From the NCBI GenBank assembly GCA_001586965.3, contig LUCW03000378.1, positions 1-64,000 on the forward strand: a stretch of 64,000 nucleotides of DNA, read 5' to 3'. This DNA comes from Sphaeroforma sirkka (Eukaryota; Opisthokonta; Ichthyosporea; Ichthyophonida). The translations under genes and the position numbers were made by a program. Positions within the stretch are counted from its first letter, which is position 1. Each line of letters opens with the position of its first letter. A model generated the notes under the pieces. It was given only the letters and a program-made list of their open reading frames with translations. It was not told where the DNA came from and searched no databases. Positions 24,050 to 37,188 of this stretch are shown piece by piece.

Positions 24050-27000
24050 TTAGAACTGTGCACGTTGGCGCTTACGTGTCCGTGTCTGCGAAGCTTTGTG
24101 GTAGGCCGCGATATCGTTGGCATCATCAAAAGCTTCTGCTGTTTCCCACGTTGGTTCGCCTTCTCGCCATCTCACCAGGTATTCTAATTTCCCCGTCTCA
24201 TCATTCGTACGATGTGTGATAATATGGCGAAACTCAACCCCTCCTTCGGTCCATAAGTCTTCGTTAATTGGTGGGTCTGTGCGTCTATGCACTAAACGGA
24301 GGAGTTCCACCCGTACCGGTTTGGTCTTGAATTCTGGTGGGGCGGAACCATCCTTGTTCGCTAACTCGTAGCGTTGGCCGTGTCTAGCTTTGACTACATA
24401 TGGTCCAAACAATGGCCGCATAGCCTTCGTTGTTCGGCCTTCTGATCGTACCATGACCACATCTCCTTCGTCGAAATGTACCAAGTCGTGAGCATGCAGG
24501 CGGTCAAAAAATGTCGTCGTAAGCTTGCCTGTATACTTCTTGGTAATGTGGTGGAGGGTCGACAATATAGTGTCCTGTAACTGGTCTAATCGTTGTGCCC
24601 AGGTGTCATTCGTCATCGGCTGAGAATCCGGTAACTCGTCCGTGAAATCGGCGAACGGAACATGGCGGCGGCCAAAGTACACGCTAAACGGTGCACTCTT
24701 ATGGCGACGGATATCCGAAGGTTCTGGTATAGCATCGTAAACGGAAGGCGTTCGTCCCATCGAAGGGGAACTGCCTCACAGTATTGTCGAATAGAACGTG
24801 TAATCTCCTTGTGACGTCGTTCTGCCGCGCCCAGCACTTGGGGTCGATATGGTGGAGACACCTTATGTAGCATCCCCACTTCCTGGATCAGAAGCTCCAC
24901 TAACTTGTTGGTGAACTCCTTCCCCATGTCTGTTTGGATTTTACGGGGAAACCATGTTCGCCAAAAAATCTCTATGAGTGTCTGTGTCGTGGTTTCCTTT
25001 GTCTTGTCCGGTGTGGCTCGAAGGATAGAATAGCCTGTGGCGATGTCTAAGACGTGAAGAATATAATTGTTCTTGCGTCTGGACTCCAGTGGCATCGGGA
25101 TGTAGTCCACTTGAATATGGTCCCACGGGTAGCGTGCATCGATGCTAATCATCGGGTGGAAACCTTTACGAAGTGTGTCCTGTCCCAAACATGTGCCACA
25201 TTGCCGCTTAACTTCTGTGGCTAACTCAAGTGCCCCTGGCCAAATGTGACCGTTCTGACGAAGTTGTTGGACTGTGTCCGCCGCCCCATGATGTCCTTGT
25301 TCGTGTTGCGCTTGCGTGAGTTGCGTACGACGCTGTTTCTCCGCCGGACTCGCTTGTGCAAACGCCGGTTGACCCTCTGCATCTGCCAGTGCCACTGAGA
25401 TTTCTCGCGCTGTGTCTAAGCACATGACATATTTTGTATGCTTTGGTTCTGCAAAACCAAGTCGCTGTGAAAACAGCGGGTCCAGTTTGAATCCATTGGG
25501 AGGACCCACCCGTGCTACTACGGTATGATCCCATGGTGTCTTCCCACATGCGTACTTAGCGTACTTGAGGAACGTGTGTGGTGTCCGTGGTACCAGCACC
25601 GGTTCTGTCTGCAATAACTGCTTGAACAGGTCGAACCATGGTGCTCTTGGTACCCATGGTAGACATACTGTGGCCCGTGCGCCGTCGGCTCGTATCTTGC
25701 GTAACATCCTGTGTATCTGTTCCCAAGGCGGGTTCATCCATCCATCGACTATCGACCAGTCGTGGGCAAACGCTCCTTCCCCATCATCCTTCGTCCAGAA
25801 CCGAGGAAGCTGAGCGTTGGTTGGGTCCGCAAATACATCTATGTCATTCGGTCCAAAGTGTTGTTGCGCTTGTTCAAAGTAACTAGGGAATAACTGCCAG
25901 CAGTCTGTATACATTATTTCGAGTTCGTCCTGCTCCGCTGTCCCTCGTGTACTCTACTTAACATGTCCGGGAGCACATTTGTCTCTCCTGGTATATGCGA
26001 TATGGTAAAGTTGAATGGCGCGATGATATGATGCCATCTCTGAAGCATCGGATTGAGCTTGAGCTGTGTGTTCATATACACAAGGGCCTTGTGGTCCGTG
26101 AAGACCGCAAACCGTTGCCCATCCAAGTATTCCCTGAAATGTGTCAGTCCATATACCAATGCCAGTAACTCCTTCATAGGTGTGGTGTAGTTCTGTTGCG
26201 CATGGTTCAGAGTCTTACTAAAGAACATTAAGTAATGTTTCTTACCGTTGACCCATTGGAATAGCGCGCTCCCCTAAACCGTAATCGCTAGCGTCGGTTT
26301 CCAAGTTCAGAGGAATGCCGTCGACCGGAAAGTGTAACGCCACAGCATTCACCACTGCGTCCTTCATTGCCTGCCACGCCTGTGCATGTCTCTCCTCCCA
26401 ACGATCACCTATCAACTCCTTCTTGACGTTGCCTTCCGCATCGAATGTCGGTACCGCAAGGAGAGGAAGATTAACAGTCGTTGGTGTCGTTCGTTTCGTG
26501 ATCACTCACCAAATCTGTCAACCACTTCTTCACTTGTTCATCCACATAGGGAGCCATCGATCGGATACGAAGTTACGCGCCGATCGCCGCATCTGCAACG
26601 CTTGTTCATGGGTTACTGGGATGGTTACCTCAACCCTTCCAGACGACAGCGCGCGTTGTCGGCAATTTTCGCATTGGCTTCCAAATCCTGTGCCAACCGT
26701 TCGCGTACATCGACGGGGTTCCGTCGTGTTAGGTGCCTGTCGGCGTGGTATGGGTTCGAGGAGCTCTTCTAGTTCTGTGGGGTCTATTGGTGCAAGTGGC
26801 GATTGATACCGCCTATGTATAGGCCCAAGCCTTTCAACATATCTTACCCCACTATAACATCTATACCCGTCGGCAAGTTCATCAATTCTAATGAACCGTC
26901 GATAATTCTGGTACCGTACCTTATAGGTACCACTTCCGTCGTCCCCAGTCGAGGAGTTCGCACCGCCTTGTCAGCTAAATATATAAATGACCCAGGTGGT

Positions 27001-27140
27001 GCCGGAGTTATTGGTCGGCCAAGGAGGTCTGCGGATGTCTGTGAGATACAACTTCTATTTGCTCCCGTGTCTATCAAGGCTTTGAACGTACGTCCGTTGA
27101 TTTGTACTTGAATATAGACTCGGTTGTCTGACGTCAGCAA
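24050..27140 (-). CDS. Element B pol region
   Basis: Recognisable parts on the minus strand: protease (ALIDTGANRSCIS, about 27,060), RNase H (LETDASDYG about 26,300; VFTDHKALVYM about 26,090), Dam-like domain (WMNPPW, about 25,730), integrase zinc finger and core (HEQGHHGAAD about 25,300; DMGKEFTNK about 24,920) and chromodomain (EYLVRWREGEPTWE, about 24,160). Spacing from the Dam-like domain to the chromodomain equals that in A. The region is broken and this copy is unlikely to move by itself. Confidence 0.85.
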
Positions 27141-27218
27141 TGGGTCTTATATTGCCATCACTGCTCCAATCGTGGTAACAAATATGAAGCTCCTATCCGA
27201 CTCAGACACCCTCACCTC

Positions 27219-28946
27219 TCATGCATGATCGGCTACCGACTCCCACGTGTCATAGGTGTGGTTTGGTGTTGACGTCATGTGCTCGAAGTCTTCGTAAAGG
27301 ATCGTGTTGATATGAATCTCTGTAGCTTCCGATGGTGGAGCCAAGTCTTCGTCCTGTGTAATCGCATTCACCTGTACTTGAGGCGTCGGACGTATTGTAA
27401 CTACGTCTCTAGTCTGGGATGTATTCTGCCCCTGTTCTGTTGGAAGCGGCATCTGTCTGGCACCGTTCACGTGCCCTCCTGTGGTTCTCCATGAGCTGTG
27501 TCATTTGTTCCATAAGAGGAGTGTGCATGTTCCGACTTTTGCCCTTGGCTAACTTGCGAAACGCTGGATCGACAGTGGCTTGTGTTTTCGTGCGAACAGA
27601 TCTGTTCGATCTGTAGTTGAGGTGTGCATGTCTTCAACCGTTCAGAGTTGTCGCGGATGTAGTCCAGCGTTGACTTCTCCGCCTTGAAGTAAGATAGTAC
27701 CTTATGAAACCATGTATTCCAACTCTCGTCCAGCCCTGCGATTTGTGCGTTCTTGAACGCCTCGAGGAGAGCCCCTCTTGTGTCCCGTTCCATAATATCA
27801 TGTAGGTAGTATCTGTTCGACGGCCAATCAGGCCACGTACGTGGTGAAGGTACGGGACGCTTCTCTACCGGTCGGGACTCTAATGTAGCTCGAAGTGTCT
27901 CAATCACGCCCCGAAGAGCTTCAGCTCGAGCCGTGTTATTCTCCTCGATTGCTTGGCATAGCTCGTCACTTAACTGTAGTATCCGTGCGTGTAGCGCCTG
28001 TCGCTTTTTTCTCGATACTAGCCGGTGTGGGCGGAGGCACTGTTGTCTCCTTCTCTTGTCGTTTAGGTGTCTGTACATATTCACTGGGCGCTTCTTTCTC
28101 GCCCCACTGACGTTGCTGTTGTTGGCGCAGGTTCGTACTTAATCGGTCCTGTCTATTCTTCACCGCCTGCTTACCTTGAGGATTCTGTCTGGCTAATACT
28201 TGTTCATGTGCGAACTCTTGAAAAGTTGGTGTGTTCTCACTGGCAGACAGAGTATCATCCTCCTCGGTTGAACTGTCCTCTGACCCTGGTGATTTGTACC
28301 CGAGTCCATAAAACGGACGCTCACAGCCTTGAATTCGGAAGGTAGGGTTGTCTTCGTCCTCTGGTACTGCCTGTACCCGTTCGTGTGCGTCAGAAGAACT
28401 CTCCTTAGCGGCCGGCCCTATTGTAGTTCGTCCGGCGTTTATGCGCTGTAACCTCTGTTCGTATTTTTCAAAGAGAGACTGCTGTTGTGTCATCAGCTCC
28501 GTGAGTTTCTGAGCTGACGATTGTTCCCGTGCCGTTTCCTTGTTGTTGGTACGGTTCCGGTGACGCTTCCGCTTGTTAGGTGGGAGGCGTGGTGGGTCAT
28601 TACTGGGAAATAAGGCCCCTGGAGTATCCCGAGACGAACGAGGGGACAGCCCTTCACTGGCTACCTGTTCACCAATAAAAGTCTGACTACTGTCCGCACG
28701 CAGGTCGGGTACTTCCTTGGTCTCACCCTCGAATATGACATCCTCGTCAGATTGTGCAGGTCCATTTTTGTTTGCTGTTGGTGGCTGCTTGTCGTCCGCG
28801 GAAATAATGTGTGGAGCCCCAAGATGTGTCTGTTGTTGCCCCTCCAGTGCCTGACCTGAGTGCGGAGCGGAGCGTTCCGTATGGGACTGACGACGTTTAG
28901 TTCCACGTCGGTCGATATCATCTTCCTTGCGGCGCTCAGGATTCAA
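27219..28946 (-). CDS. Element B Gag region
   Basis: It begins at the same MNPERRKEDDIDRRG as A (28,946) and carries the same basic, Gln-rich N-terminal half and PRTWPDWPSNRYY block (about 27,840). It is almost identical to the A Gag region and is broken. No CCHC knuckle is seen in either. Confidence 0.75.
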
Positions 28947-30248
28947 GAGTTGCTGTCTACGACTTTGGCGGGGGGTAGGACATGGTTGGTGAGTTGTTTG
29001 TCAATGGAGAACTAGAAATGTGTGCGAATGAACTGATAGAGTACTGAATATAAATATCCATTTTCTATTAAATTTCATCCTTCAAACACATAACGTCTCG
29101 ACATCGATCTCCGAGGAACTCGTGGGTTCCCTCGTAACTGTTTTATTTCCTACACTAACATAAGTAGTGTGGATAGTCTATATACTCTAACACTACCAGC
29201 TGTCTTACTCTTCATCCCACAATAACATATGGTTGAGTGCCTCATTAGTCGGAGCCACTTCTTGTTCTACTCCTCGCCAGCTCTTACTCCGGCCTAATGA
29301 CGGCCTATTCGCAGGACCCTGTTGGGAACTTCCCTCATCGCTCCTCTTTTACTCTTCTTACCCGTGATGTCCTTGTCATGTGCTGTTGCGGTTGTTGGAA
29401 TATGCTTCTTGATCTAAGAACGATTGCTCGTTATTGCACTCCTAAACTGAGCTGCCGTCAACCACACCTTCTGTGCATACTGTTGATCCTCTCCGTTGAC
29501 CTGATGATTTATCTGGAAGTTCTAGTGATTTGAGTGTGTTCGCATATCATTTTTTCACAATTTAACCTTGTATTTACTTGCATCGTTCGTGTTATGTGCG
29601 CCCCCCCACCCTTATATGCTCCTAATAACTCACAGGTGTTTACTTGTGTCTCTGTATGCTTCCTAATATCCCATTCTGAAAATCTTTGTAAAATAATCTA
29701 GTATGCCGCTGATTCATTTGCGTCATCGTACTAACCGAGTCGGTACTAACCATGTACATCTCCCATCTCTACTACACTACTGTGGATCCTAAAGAACTTT
29801 CTTCTAACAACTTCTTAAATACAATTTAAGCTCATTAGCTTGCAATTCGATTTGTACCTGTCTCACACTGAAAACAACCTTCCTACCTGTACTCACACAT
29901 GTCTACTTATCTGTGGATTCTGACTGATTGTCTGATTTCGTCATTTGATCGTCGTGAGACTTTCCTTGTTGACCCTGGTTAATGTTCTGCTTGATTGGAA
30001 TGTTCGCTCTTCGGGTTCACCCGTATTAGTAGATTCTTTTCTTCATCCTCGTCGTCCACACGTCGTTAATCCAACGACCGGATAATCTAAATCGTTCATT
30101 TTGATGCGACATTCTCTGTTCGCATTGTCTTTCAATTGTTATACTTATAACAAAAAAAAATATGTGCCAGCTACTGACTAATTCATATTCTGTAGCTTTC
30201 TCTGTAATTACTAATAAACTAACAACTTCTATGGTAAGTTAAAAAAAA
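28947..30248 (-). other. Element B 5' leader
   Basis: Noncoding, and nearly identical to the A leader. Differences are mostly in homopolymers. No separate gene is seen. Confidence 0.7.
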
Positions 30249-30491
30249 TGTAGTAAGTATACGCGAGATAACTGTATCTCAACGTTCTCCTCCTCAGGGA
30301 GGGGACGTTGTTCATTTATTAGTAATTATAAACAGTATTCCTAAAATGACTGACTCTTAAATGAGTCATTAGTCATGTGCTGTAAAATCAGCAAAACCCT
30401 AAAACCCAGTTTGTCAGATTATTCTGATAAACTGTAAAACTTGTAATAAACCTAAAATAAAATAAATATAAGTACTTGTATTCTGACCACA
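30249..30491 (-). repeat. 5' LTR of element B
   Basis: A 243-bp A/B-type LTR with TG...CA ends. Its outer edge adjoins TTATATAATAGTTG, the first bases of the right inverted-repeat arm. Confidence 0.93.
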
Positions 30492-30802
30492 TTATATAAT
30501 AGTTGAACTCAGCTATTTGTGTTACACACTTTCTTCCGCCGTCCTCCTCTCGTGATACCAAAATAGCTAATTATCATTGAATCATGTTGATATCTACGAG
30601 GTCTGCTTGCGGGTCCCCGAAAACTGGTTGCTCTCGAATACACCTTGCTCCTTAATGATTGCTAATCATTTTGTTTGGGTTGGTTTTGTTAATGAGTACT
30701 CGTTTTGCTCTCCTTTGCTCTGCCTATAGGAGTAATTAAGAGTTGCTGATAGACTCGAAGCATGGTCAATTATCAACCGCCTGTCGTATTCTAGCGTTCT
30801 GA

Positions 30803-31063
30803 ATGCTCCTTCAATCCAACCTTCGGACCACTGTACTCCAACATAAAATCAAACCCGAGGCCTGCAGCCAGGAAGTTCAGGTCAAGGTTCCCGAGTATAA
30901 CCTAGAAGCCCAAGGTAATTACATCGGTTTTGAAGTTAGAAAACCAAAAAACGAATTCCCTATTCAAACCAACTTGAGTGTACCTGCACGATGCCTGATA
31001 AGTGCTGTCTACTCTTGCAGGTATTATTTCTTCTGTTACTTGCAAGAGTCCGCTGCATCTTGA
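30803..31063 (+). CDS. Small ORF conserved in both inverted-repeat arms (right copy)
   Basis: An 86-residue frame starts with the same MLLQSNLRTTVLQHK as 21,116-21,373 and ends with the same YLQESAAS-like tail. The two differ at about a dozen residues in the middle. No family is recognised. A shared frame is weak evidence for coding because the arms are similar at the DNA level anyway. Confidence 0.3.
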   Translation: MLLQSNLRTTVLQHKIKPEACSQEVQVKVPEYNLEAQGNYIGFEVRKPKNEFPIQTNLSVPARCLISAVYSCRYYFFCYLQESAAS

Positions 31064-31101
31064 CGATTCGCCTTATACGTCGGTGATAACGTTCCCTTTA
31101 G

Positions 31102-31322
31102 TTTTCACCAACAACCATTCAACCGTACCATGCTACTTACTGGTCCTACGGCTAATTCACTTACGTTGACTTCCTGCTTTTCACCAACAACCATTCAACC
31201 GTACCATGCTACTTGCTGGTCCTACGGCTAATTCACTTACGTTGACTTCCTGCTTTTCACCAACAACCATTCAACCGTACCATGCTACTTGCTGGTCCTA
31301 CGGCTAATTCACTTACTTTGAC
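31102..31322. repeat. 76-bp tandem triplication in the right arm
   Basis: Units start at 31,102, 31,178 and 31,254 and contain CACCAACAACCATTCAACCG and CTGGTCCTACGGCTAATTC. Units 1 and 2 are nearly identical and the third is cut slightly short. The left arm has one related unit near 21,010-21,080. Confidence 0.9.
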
Positions 31323-32123
31323 GAGACCTTGATTGCCAACGACGGCCTGAAAAGTCGCATTAGAATTGAAGTATCTGGATTTTCGGACCGAAGATGGATT
31401 AAAAAATCAAAAGAAGAATGAATTGTTGTTGGGAAATGGTCGGATGACTAATTAATCTATAGAAATATAAAAATAAAAATGCTCATCAGATACATAAACT
31501 GGGCACCTGTTAATTTCTGCATATATTACTAATCACTCCAATTTGCTCTAGATTTAACTTATTATTATTAAATATATATATATATATATATATATTTTTT
31601 AAATCTGCATAAAATATAAATATATATAAATATATATGTAAATCACGCAAGCGTATCAACCCGAGCAAAACGGATATATATATATATATATATTTTAAAT
31701 AGAAGTAGTAGTATTCGACCAGGTGGTCGGATAACTATTTGTTCTAGAAAAAAAAAAAAAGAAGAAGAAAAAAGAAGACGAAAAAATGCTCATCAGCTAA
31801 ATAAACTGGACACCTGTTAATTTCTGCATATATTACTTGTCACTCCAATTTGCTCTAGATTTATAATATTAATAAAAATCTGCACAAAATATATATATGT
31901 ATATATAAGAAAATCACACAAACGTATCAAACCGAGCAAAACGGAAGGTGGGGGTTTCTTTTCACTTATCTGTCCTCGGAAGACTTTGCTCCTGTCGTAA
32001 TTTGTAAGCTCCTTTCAGCTATCCGGTTCTGAGGGAGATCAACTCCTGTAATTTGTCAATAAAACGAATTTCTCCGTCCACTATTATCCTCGAGATAAAA
32101 TCGAATAATACACCAAAAGTAAT

Positions 32124-32274
32124 GTGTAATAGACAATGGTGGTAGGTTTTCCATCTTATGCCCACTGAGGGACAAGTTTTTCCCTGTATATAAACACCAA
32201 CCTCTAGAAAATCTAGTACTGTAATATGTTACTTTCTACTCCTACATAGGCTAAGAAGCATAAAGTTTGGAGGC
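32124..32274. other. Short spacer before the W3 LTR
   Basis: About 150 bp with no match elsewhere in the window. A TATA-like CTGTATATAAACACC lies near 32,195. No gene is seen. Confidence 0.4.
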
Positions 32275-32599
32275 TGTGCCATCTAGGGACCAGATTAACA
32301 AAAAGCCAATACAAATCCCAAAACTCAGAATAATCAAATACTGAGTTTTGGAATTAAGATTGAAATATTTCTGATATTAGAGTCGTCAGAAAAATTAGCA
32401 GTAGAACAAATAAGATATACCGGGACTCTCGCGTGTGAGAGAAACACTCAAGTAAATCCTGAGTCTAATGAAAACATATATAAAGACTCAGTTTGGTGCT
32501 CTCAGACTATGGACTTTCCTTGCTGAGATTAACATACTTGATAAGAGGTCTATTGTATCCTTTATCGTGTATTTTCCAAGCTACTCTTCATACTCTACA
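32275..32599 (+). repeat. W-type LTR (325 bp), 5' LTR of W3
   Basis: It runs TGTGCCATCTAGGGACC...ACTCTACA and is matched in inverted orientation by 40,884-41,184. It holds an inverted repeat of ACTCAGAATAATCAAATACTGAGT type and a CGGGACTCTCGCG block. The W leader (GGGAACAAAGCAACAAGC) follows after a short gap, so it is a 5' LTR. Confidence 0.75.
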
Positions 32600-33404
32600 T
32601 TCACTCCTTCTAAACACAGGGAACAAAGCAACAAGCTATCATACCATACAGAACGGTAAACACTTCCCGCGGAAGTGCAGCGAAGCAACAACAATGCAAT
32701 AGTAAGTACAATAACTTCGAAAATAACATATTTCAGACGAGTTATCACTAAAGACAAAGGGGATGAAGCGTGCGCATTCGCACAAAATAGAGCAAGAGTC
32801 TTTATGAATAATCTGCAACAACTACACTCCATCATAGATATCTCAAGATTCCCACAGCAACCCGAGCAGGCGTGTGTGGTGGGGAAGAAGAGGGTGTGGG
32901 CACAGATGGTGCAGGGGGTAGCCCAGTAGGTGGGCCAAACACAGGTAGTGGGTCAAACCCTGGAGCAGTTCCCATACTAGCCTCAGCAATGCGTCTCGAA
33001 AAAGACAAGAGTATCTGTCAAGGCAATTATATTCGAGTGAGTAGGTCTGTGTCCAAATTGGAACAAACAGCACCTGTACTTATACCGACTACAAACACAA
33101 GATGAGTGTAGGCATTCATGACCAACAGCCAGAACGACGCATGCCACTCGTGGATGCGGAGCTCAGACGACGATATGATCAAGCTATCAATGATTGCGGT
33201 GACGATGAGGAAGATGATCTCATTCAAACAAGTCAACACATTAGTGAATTAGAGCTCATGATGTTAGAGGAACGTTACCGCAATTCAGACAAGAAACCCA
33301 TATACTTTCAGTTTCTCAAAGTAAAGAGGTATCAAGCACTCGTGTACTACGGACAACAAGCACATGTGAATGCTCTGATCAGATCAGACAAACAACCTGA
33401 TTGA
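32600..33404 (+). mobile_element. W-family leader and Gag start, copy W3 (fossil)
   Basis: The leader matches 1,530-2,050. The Gag piece (33,102-33,404) matches both W0 (GDDEEDDLIQ) and W1 (YYGQQAHVNALIRSDKQPD), and so links those two copies as one family. No pol remains. A stretch of no clear content (33,405-33,544) separates it from X2. Broken. Confidence 0.7.
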
Positions 33405-33544
33405 AAAGCTAACACAAGATAACACGTTGATTGGACCACCAACTGTCTCTTGAAATTTATCCTGATTGCTTTATGAAGATTTTGAGATTTTATATAAGTA
33501 CTACTACTAAGCTCTAGTAAGAAAATACAAAATGTAAATATGAC

Positions 33545-36500
33545 TTAAAACAAAACGAGTCTGGTATGTGTGTATGTAATGTTAAAAGCGAACCTAGCAA
33601 TAATGGCATGCCAGCGGCTCACCAACTGTGAATCAGGGTTCATGTCTTTTAAATATGTTAAAGACTTTTGATCACAGGCGACAGTGAAGTAACTTCCATA
33701 AAGGTAGTCTTTAAACTGTCTTAGCGCAGTAGCTATAGCAAGGAGCTCTTGTTTAACGGTAGGGTAATTCCGTTGACTCTTATCATAACTCTTGCTAAAG
33801 AATTGTATGTAGCGTGGTTTACCATTTATCGTTTGGTATAGCACTACACCTACCGCTCGGTCTGAAGCGTCGGTTGCTACTAGGAATGGGACGCCATCCA
33901 CAGGGTATTGCATGATGGGTGCGTCCATTCCTTTACTTTTGACTAGCTTGAATGCATCATCACATTCTTTAGTCCATAGCTTTCCCAAAGGTCCTTTGTG
34001 CAGCCGTAGGTGACTGAACGGCTTTAAGTATTGAGAAAGATGAGGTACCGAATCTGAAAAGAAGGTCACAAACCCACACACAGAGCTCAAATCTCTTACA
34101 GTAATCGGTGTTGATAAATCCAACAGAAATTGTTTCTTGCCAGGATCAATTTCTACCCGTGCTGTAGATACCTTGTAACCAAGTAAGTGTATAGTATATT
34201 TAGCAAAAGAAAACTTGTCCTCGTTGATCTTAAGTTTGGCATGGTTTAGTCGCTTTAAGACTTCCTTAACAAGTTTAGCATGTTCATGTGCTGTCTTTGT
34301 AAAGATAACTATATCATCTAAATATACTGATACGTTATCCAACAGGTCCGCAAATAGTTACATCATAACTTGTTGGATGAAAGAAGGTAACATGTGTAAG
34401 CCTTCAGGTGCACCTTTAAACTGGTACTTCTTACCTTGTCAAGTAAAGGAAAAAAAGTATTTCCTATGCGGCTCATATATTTGTAATTGAAGGAATGCAA
34501 CTTATAAGTCTACCTTGGAAAAGATAGTCGCACCTTCCATTTTGCGTAGTATCTCGCTTATCTTAGGTAAGGGAAAACTATGTTGCGGAATTAGTTTGTT
34601 GATTGGCGACAGGTCTAGTAGTACTCTTGTTTTACTAAAAGTTCCATCAGATTTATATTGATCGACCGCTAAGAGAGTTAAGTTAATTGGGGTTGCGTCA
34701 TAATTGACTTCAATTAGACCCTGTTTTAACCAGTCTTCAATTGGGTTTTGACAACGTCTTTGTGTCTCCAACTCACGTAGTTGTGTGAAGGAGACTTTAA
34801 CTTAGAGAAGTCGACGTTTGTTAAGTCAAGCTTAACGTACCCGTTAGAGAACTTAAACATACACCAGTCAGTTATCGCAATCTTTCTGTTTTGTATAATT
34901 AAGTCCATAATTATATCGGTAAAGTGCGGAATCATATCTTTTGCTTCACCTTCCGGAGGGTTAGGTATCTTTAACATGTTATCATCTGACTGATCTTTAT
35001 TTGTGTCTAGCCCATTAGGCAGATCAGTGAGAGTTATACCTAAACTGAGAAGATCAGTTATACCTATATTTAAATCGTATATCTGAGACATGTCAGTAGC
35101 GATTAGATGAGTCTTTACTTCTCTTCTATCTGACAACATTATGTGTACATAGTCAATGGCTTCTTCTCAAGTGCTAACCTTGCCATTTAATTAGTTGTTT
35201 CGTTATGGATAGCCATATCTGTATCGTAGGCTACTCGGCGTGAGATAGCAGAGACTTCAGCCACCGGATCAAAAAGTGCTATAACTTTTTCTCCATCTAC
35301 ATAAATGGTTTGAAATATACTTTCATCTCCTTTGGTATAGATTTTATTGAACTTTTTCTCATAATCTTGCTCTAGTGCACACATATAGAACTGTCAGTGC
35401 TTAACTTGGGACGTCCGGCATGTCCTTGCAATCATCTTTGTGCCAACCGTTAGTACCCTTGCAAGTAGTACACTCATTCATATAGTGCCCAAAGTTTGGG
35501 TTGCCTGGTGCACACTTAACAGAGTCGTGTTTGCCATTCCACTTGCCATCACGTTTAGTGAGGTTGTAACCACACTTCTTGCAAGGTGCTCTCTCCTTTC
35601 TTTCACCCTTTGGTTCATTAGAAGTAGAGCCTTTACCACGTCCAGCAGTAGTGCGAGGTTTCTTAGTATTACGCGCAGTGCTATTCTCTGTCGCGGTACG
35701 ATTAGCGGGCTGGGTAAAGCTCGAGGTACTAAGTACTCTAGTAGATGAGTTGGTATGCTTTTGAAATATCATCGCAAAGACAGACCAAGGCATAGATCGC
35801 AAATCACCATAGGCGATAATATCATCATTGACCTTCTTAAATAGGCTAGCCCCTAGAGTCTCCATCATCTGACATAATAATAAATATTTACCAGTATAGG
35901 TACGACCTCCCATCCGAGTGTTCATATCTGTCATATGAGCTAGAGCACCTCGAATAGTAGTATCGTTCGCAAAGGTCTTGCGAGACTCTAGAAGTTCATG
36001 GTCACGTACATCTTCACAGAAGGCGGTAAGTATATTCTCACGCAACTAGCGCCAGGGTAGGGCTTCCCAGTTGAGCTCATAGGCCTTCAAAATGGTTTTT
36101 ATTCCTCTGACTCACAGAAAGGAATAAAGGCATTCATCATCTGCTTATCTTTAAGGCTGGCAGACTCCTTAAGGTGGTCAAAAGCCTTCAGTGTCTCCAC
36201 TGTACTCTCATTAGTAGAGAAATCGACCTCAGCCTTCGCGTTACCTAGGTGCTTTATAAAGCTTGGTTCGAAGCGTTCACGAGGTTCACGCTCAGTGTTA
36301 CGGGCTGCTAGTGCCAAGATGGAGTCTATCTTATTGCTCTTGTTATCGATTAGATAGCGAATGTTATCCGCTTTCTTATCGTCAAGGTCAGAGTCATTCA
36401 ATAGACGGTCCTCAAGGACTCGCATACCAGAACGTAATAGCCTGAGTCGTTGTTGTCTGGTTATCACTTCCTCGTCTTCAGTGCTAGAGTGGGTACTCTC

Positions 36501-37060
36501 TAGTGAGGTACTGGTATAACGATTACCAAAGTCGTGATTACCAGGGTTAGATGGTAAATGAGGATCGATGTTATGAGGGTGGTAGGCCTCATCGATCTCC
36601 ATACGATCATAGCCTCTGACAGGGTTAGGTTTGTCGAGAGGGTGGTCGATTGTAGCTTCCAAGCTATAGAGATTAAATCTTGAAGTTTTACCCACTTCAC
36701 TAGCGGTAACTGGCTCAGTGGCAACCCTGTTGGCTGGTAAACCAGTTCGAACCCCGGCTCGGAATATTTTTTTTTCGGTAAAGGAAGAATATCGGCCACG
36801 TGGGATAAGATCTAAGGGTCAGTAACTGTGACAGCGGCTAGCTCCTTTAGAAACGCATCTTTGCGGTTCAAATGGCGTCGAGATTGAGAAGATCCAACCA
36901 CTCGTTGTCGAGTTATGGCGTCCCCAACATTTGCGTCTTCCGCCCCAACATTCGGTGGCGAGGCATGCAATGAAATTTCATGAAATGGAACGCCGCCATC
37001 TTTGTTGGTAGGTGGATTGTGCTGACTTTCAGTAGTAATAAACCGTCATCGATCTCGAGA
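33545..37060 (-). mobile_element. X-family Ty3/gypsy element, copy X2 (fossil)
   Basis: Minus-strand parts: Gag (36,800-35,400) with the Cys-rich domain (CKKCGYNL about 35,570; CTTCKG about 35,470), protease (about 35,270), RT (QHSFPLPKIS about 34,590; YLDDIVIFTK about 34,310) and RNase H (VATDASDRAVG about 33,880; VACDQKSLTYL about 33,670). Similarity ends near 33,560. A tRNA-Thr-like unit lies antisense at 36,711-36,775 and an A/B LTR fragment at the gag side. It is broken, with about half a dozen breaks. Confidence 0.85.
36711..36775 (+). ncRNA. tRNA-Thr-like Pol III unit inside X2 gag (antisense)
   Basis: A-box TGGCTCAGTGG (36,711-36,721), hairpin TGGCTGGTAAACCA, B-box GTTCGAACCCC (36,745-36,755) and T9 (36,767-36,775). 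Compared with X1 the segment between the anticodon arm and the B-box is shorter. It sits at the same place in gag as in X1 and X3. Confidence 0.55.
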
Positions 37061-37069
37061 CGATTCCTC

Positions 37070-37188
37070 TGTGGTCAGAATACAAGTACTTAGATTTATT
37101 TGAATATTTTAGGTTTATTTCAAGTTATATCTGATAAACTGGGTTTTAGGGTTTTGCTGGTTTTTCAGCACATGACTAATGACTCATA
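37070..37188 (+). repeat. A/B-type LTR fragment
   Basis: It begins TGTGGTCAGAATACAAG and follows the A/B LTR to the GACTCAT palindrome, then similarity is lost. Older and more diverged than the three complete solo copies. Confidence 0.75.

Larger units (their letters stand above)
23042..30491 (-). mobile_element. Chromovirus-like Ty3/gypsy element B (broken sister of A)
   Basis: A 7.45-kb element is bounded by LTRs of 246 and 243 bp and codes on the minus strand. Its order of parts is that of A and much of the sequence is almost identical. It is about 0.6 kb shorter than A and its pol is broken; I count about ten breaks. The LTRs are nearly identical, so it is young. The flanks share no target duplication: on the left is a plus-strand gag, on the right the right arm of the inverted repeat. 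This suggests that it recombined after insertion. Confidence 0.9.
30492..32123 (-). repeat. Right arm of the long inverted repeat
   Basis: Reverse complement of 19,376-21,687. It starts exactly at the LTR of B and ends near 32,123, where similarity to the Z-type repeat stops. It carries three copies of a 76-bp unit that the left arm holds once. Confidence 0.9.
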
